11,000 bases of DNA from contig NC_092583.1 in the NCBI RefSeq assembly GCF_037975245.1, positions 12,427,764-12,438,763 of the forward strand. Reading direction: 5' to 3'. Shown here piece by piece: positions 7,507 through 11,000 of this stretch. Position 1 is the stretch's first letter, and each line of letters starts with the position of its first letter. The notes below the pieces were generated by a model. That model was not told the origin of the DNA and did not search any database. It saw nothing but the letters and a program-made list of their open reading frames with translations. A program made the translations under genes and the position numbers. The stretch comes from Apostichopus japonicus. Taxonomy: Eukaryota > Echinodermata > Holothuroidea > Aspidochirotida > Stichopodidae.

Positions 7507-8942
7507 TAACACCGCTAGAACGGTAAAAAACAAATATTATTCAAGATCGCACGTCTGATAAAAAAAACGTTTTTCATCATTCGATCCCTGCACGCTGCAA
7601 GCCATCCAAAGTGCTTTATCAAGTCAGCACCATCATAACAGCGTAGGAAATCATAACCTGCCTGAGCGAGTGAGGAACAGGGGAACATCTTCTTAGATAT
7701 GTTACCAGGAAACAGATATGTGAGGTCTTTGTTTTGCATTATCGATGTTGAATTAACTTTAATACGGTAATTTGATTGCACTCAGTATATTCAGGATATG
7801 TCAAAAGAAAGTTTAGAATTCATAAGCATATACGTCCCGACCACCATAGGATACAAGTCAGCTACCTTATATTAAGACGAAACAAGATGGTTTATCAGAG
7901 GCGTCGATATCCACGAACAATTGTGTCATCTTCGACTGACAACCTTTGCCAAGGGTGGAACTGTTATTTCCTAGGCCAGACCTAGAATGATTGATTCACA
8001 TCAGAATGTAATGTATATATGTTATTTGGACCTATTCATTAGGCCTTTAGCAAATCTACAATGGCCGAGGCTGATTCCTTTCAACCAACGAAGCATTCAG
8101 TTGTCATGCTCACTTGGAAGATGTGCTGGTTTGGATTTGTGGGTTGTACAACTACTGAACCAGCCGAGGCTTTATGTTAGACTTACAGCATGAATAAAAC
8201 ACAACAACTTTGCTTAAGCTCATCATTATGAATGATACATACTACATATGCTTATTACGTAATTTTGTTCTTATGATCTCAGATTAGTTAAGAGACATTT
8301 TGGGCTGTAACAACATATGTTTAAATTTCACTACATATGGTTAAGTGATATAGACCATCTTTGACAACATTTGAATCATAATATAAAGCTGCCAGAAGAC
8401 AATTTACTCAGAAACAATAAAAGGTAATCAGCTGGAGAGGGATTCGGCTCCCAAATTGGCTAAAAGTAAAATGTCCAATGATCATTGGAAAAGTGCATTG
8501 ATTTTCACGATAGGCTATATTGTATAGCCTGCATAGTACATGATATGCTTTGAAAGTAGCACTGCATCATGTTGACTTGCAACATCATACCCTCTCTAAT
8601 TCCTCAAACATTATGCGTTTTTAGAGATTTGTGCATGATGATGAAGGCTATACAATTATCCATTGCTCAAAGAAATAATTGATAGTCAGGCAAGGTCACA
8701 TAATGCCATATCAATCAGTGTCAAAAATGAAAATAAAATGATAGCGAGGGGTTGTAGAAACGGAACAGTTTGACATTTTGGGGGAAATTAGTGGAGAATT
8801 CAGAGCAAGGCTAATGAAAAGAAACATTAATCATAAACCCAACACCATGCACAATAAATAAAACACATTCAAAACAGCGAGCACTGTGTCATTAATAATG
8901 GAAGCTCTAATCTTTGAATGCAGTTACATTGAGTTCAAATTT
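7507..8942. other. 3' flank of copy 2, no gene supported
   Basis: This is the counterpart of 1-1439. Open frames correspond to those in copy 1 without coding constraint. Downstream of the copy 2 stop the poly(A)-like hexamer reads ATTAGA instead of ATTAAA, while the GT/T-rich sequence beyond it is kept. Confidence 0.6.
8512..8530. repeat. Short perfect hairpin, copy 2
   Basis: This is the same AGGCTATA-TTG-TATAGCCT as at 1008-1026. It lies 24 bases after a 14-base perfect palindrome CCAATGATCATTGG (8475-8488), which has a mismatch in copy 1 (971-984). Confidence 0.6.
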
Positions 8943-9676
8943 CTATTCCTGCAAGCATGGATATTTAAGCTCCACCGTAAAATTTCCTGAAACAGAGTCA
9001 GATGCAATTGCATTGATTGCGCCTTCAACTTCGAACAAGAGCATGGCTTCACGAAAACCTCTCGTAACAGTTTCCACATTTACTGACGTCTCGCACTGTT
9101 TTTTGTTAGGAAATCCCCAGATCAGACACATGTTTCCTAAGTTATCGTCGATATCAGGTTTTAGTTGTTCTGCCAAGGCACAATAGTCATTCTTTGTTCG
9201 ATGACAATCACAGTAGTCGAAGTCTGGTTTTATGAGGCCCGATTGGTAATCCATGGTGAGATACTCATCAAATTCTCGTTGTACCGTGTCTGGCGGGGGG
9301 ACGCAGGAGTCATGGAGACGTTGGAAGGTAAGCTTGAATATGTCACTTCCGTTACGCATTTCCAATTTACCTTCATCAAGTAGGATCTCGTCTACAGGGA
9401 GGTAATTAAACATCAAGTTCGGCTTTGGAAAATCTCCCCGACTCCGTTCATAAAATACTGAGAGAGCCAAGGAATGGTGGGGAAGGTGACTTTGTGTACT
9501 AGTTAGAAATGGGATTGATACGCTGACCTCAAGACCGTAGAAGAGGGGGTTGTATGGGTCCATCCCATTCTCAAAATCAGTGAAAGTGATGGGGCCGAAG
9601 TCGAAGTACATTGGGTGTTGGTCCTCTTTGATTAAACCCGGAAATACTGGAGAGTCAGGAAGGAACAACCTAGGAC
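8943..9676 (-). CDS. Exon 2 of secreted ADC-like protein, copy 2
   Basis: The exon starts after the acceptor TTCTTCACAG (9678-9677), encodes the end of codon 71 and 243 further residues, and ends at TAG 8945-8943. It differs from copy 1 at about 25 residues, with one extra residue near the C-terminus (SDSVSGN against SDYSGN), so it is roughly 90 percent identical. All cysteines of the exon, both glycosylation sequons, the Y-G-L-E glutamate and the G-D-F-P-K lysine (codon 9425-9423) are retained. A hand count of the two exons gives about 24 residue-changing codons against about 17 silent changes. Per site that means silent change is faster, so both copies appear to have been under constraint. 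Function is inferred as for copy 1. Confidence 0.8.
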
Positions 9677-10915
9677 CTGTGAAGAATTTCAAAAAGGACT
9701 GTTAGAGAGTATTTGCAAAGTATAGAAAGAAGTCGTGTTTAGAATTAAGAAATAACTGGAACTGGAGATACAAAATGGTTGGGTGGGGTTGGGCGAAAGA
9801 GGAATGTATTTACATTATGAGGACCCGTTGAAAAGTTCCACTATTAGATTTATTTCAAATGGAATTCAAAATACGACTTCCCATTTCACCTATGTGTAAA
9901 CTTAATGACTTGTTCACAGCATTCTCCATATAAAGTAGTGCCTCCTACTGTCATCATCTTTTCATCACAATAGAATAAATTCTTGACCGGCTTTCTTTTC
10001 TTTTCGAATCGTCAAGGAAGGCAAAGTGAGTAACAAGAAGAGATCTTTAATTGAACATGCTACATGATATCTTTAAACGAAATATCAAAACTTACGATAT
10101 ACAATGCTCTCAAAGTTTAACCTGAGACGGTTTAATATGTATTCATGTTTTGGCATGTTTGAGTTGAACTCTATCTATTTTAGAAAGGTGAGGGAGACAT
10201 ACTTTGCGGTCAGCGTCTTAATAGACTTGCTATGTGTTAGTGACAAGTACTCTACGTTAAAACAGTGTATTGTGTTCGCCGATTGGAAGGTGGTGTTCCC
10301 CTTTCGCTAGTCTAAACTACCTGGTTGAGTTTCATAATCCTTCCACCAAATTGTAGGGTGACTTAAAGTTGTAGTACTTTACAATTACAATAATAACTGC
10401 TAGTAATCGAGGTTGTACGTGCTTCCATACCACTTTTAAGTTTAAAAAAAATAACCATCGGACATATTATGAGTCTTAAAAATGAAAGTAAACATATTCA
10501 GTAAATTCCTCAGATACAACAAGAAACGTTATATCAGAACACTCTCAAAGAAGATTATGGTCTCAAATAAACGTTTTTAATGCATTATTCATTTGTCACA
10601 GAAGAATTGTTTTAAATAGCAATCAAGGATGTTCTGTTGTTGTTCAAATTAAGCTTATAGACCTAGCTTGTTTTTGCCGAGATATGAGAATTTATCCAAC
10701 TATTTAGTAATATTAACATGTAAGAGCCTATACGTGCTTAAAATTAGGCGGTATCATAAATGTTTAAAGCTGAATATTTTTTGGGGAAAACCATAATAAC
10801 TTTAGAAACATTACTACCAATATGCATCCTATATCAAGACTAAGATTCCGCCTTAAGAAATCCTTTAATTCAAATTACTGGAAATATTGGTCTGCAGCAT
10901 TTCTTTTCCACTTAC
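9677..10915 (-). other. Phase-1 intron of copy 2
   Basis: The intron is 1239 bp with donor GTAAGT at 10915-10910 and acceptor TTCTTCACAG at 9677. It is closely similar to the copy 1 intron, with scattered indels. A 68-codon plus-strand frame at 10104-10310 is interrupted in copy 1 and is not taken as a gene. Confidence 0.75.
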
Positions 10916-11000
10916 TCTGACAGTCTCCATTCTGATCGTGCCACTGGTCTAGTCGATCCTGGACAATTTTTCTACTAACAGGGATGTAAAAACTAACACC
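10916..11000 (-). CDS. Exon 1 of secreted ADC-like protein, copy 2 (partial, 3' part)
   Basis: Twenty-eight codons plus one base are visible, from GVSFYIPVSRK to NGDCQ, corresponding to residues 43-70 of copy 1 with only two changes (F to Y, N to D). It ends at the same CAGA/GTAAGT donor, phase 1, matching the acceptor at 9677. The start codon and signal peptide lie beyond the window. After the donor the would-be reading frame diverges between the copies (different residues and stop position), which supports the exon boundary. Confidence 0.75.

Larger units (their letters stand above)
7507..11000. repeat. Copy 2 of the ~7.5 kb direct tandem duplication
   Basis: This is the partner of bases 1-3485. 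Differences include a short insertion near 7535, a 3-bp coding insertion near 8990, and an extra A/T-and-G-rich block near 10775. It is cut by the window end inside exon 1 of the gene. Whether the 3486-7506 spacer is also repeated beyond the window cannot be seen. Confidence 0.95.

Noticed and set aside
10104-10310. A 68-codon plus-strand frame within the copy 2 intron
   Set aside because: The matching sequence in copy 1 (around 2600-2810) is interrupted, so it is not conserved as coding.

Overview
The window looks like AT-rich nuclear DNA from an animal. Its genes are spliced, and it holds a compound microsatellite, short transposon relics and long noncoding stretches. There are no operons or bacterial signals. 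Repeat style and base composition would fit a marine invertebrate, perhaps an echinoderm, but nothing here fixes the species.

The dominant structure is a direct tandem duplication with a period of about 7.5 kb. Bases 1-3485 reappear at 7507-11000 in the same orientation, with roughly 6 percent substitutions in the coding exon plus small indels, and the match runs to both window edges. Each copy carries one minus-strand gene with two recognisable exons joined by a phase-1 intron of about 1.23 kb. Copy 1 is complete (exon 1 3611-3401, exon 2 2170-1440) and predicts a 313-residue protein. It has a signal peptide, eight cysteines, two N-glycosylation sequons and a core that resembles acetoacetate decarboxylase (ADC-like fold). 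The resemblance includes a conserved F-P-K lysine and an upstream Y-x-x-E glutamate. Copy 2 (exon 2 9676-8943, exon 1 running off the end from 10916) keeps the same features.

Between them, at 6724-6094, lies a third, older and diverged member of the family. Its 5' half is broken by indels and stops, and one deletion removes the F-P-K lysine. Its 3' half is still an open frame of 149 codons. The locus is therefore a small gene array in which two members appear functional and one is decayed.

The middle (about 3.7-7.5 kb) is otherwise mobile or simple sequence. It contains a probable tRNA-derived SINE head (4302-4400) running into ATT, CGA, GGGGAT and GAGGAT tracts (4438-4881), a TTAA-flanked MITE-like element (5094-5451), and a clear non-autonomous hAT element (5518-5924) with 16-bp terminal repeats and an 8-bp target duplication. 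I see no rRNA, canonical tRNA, CRISPR array or prokaryotic mobile element. The protein family assignment is by eye and needs a profile search.
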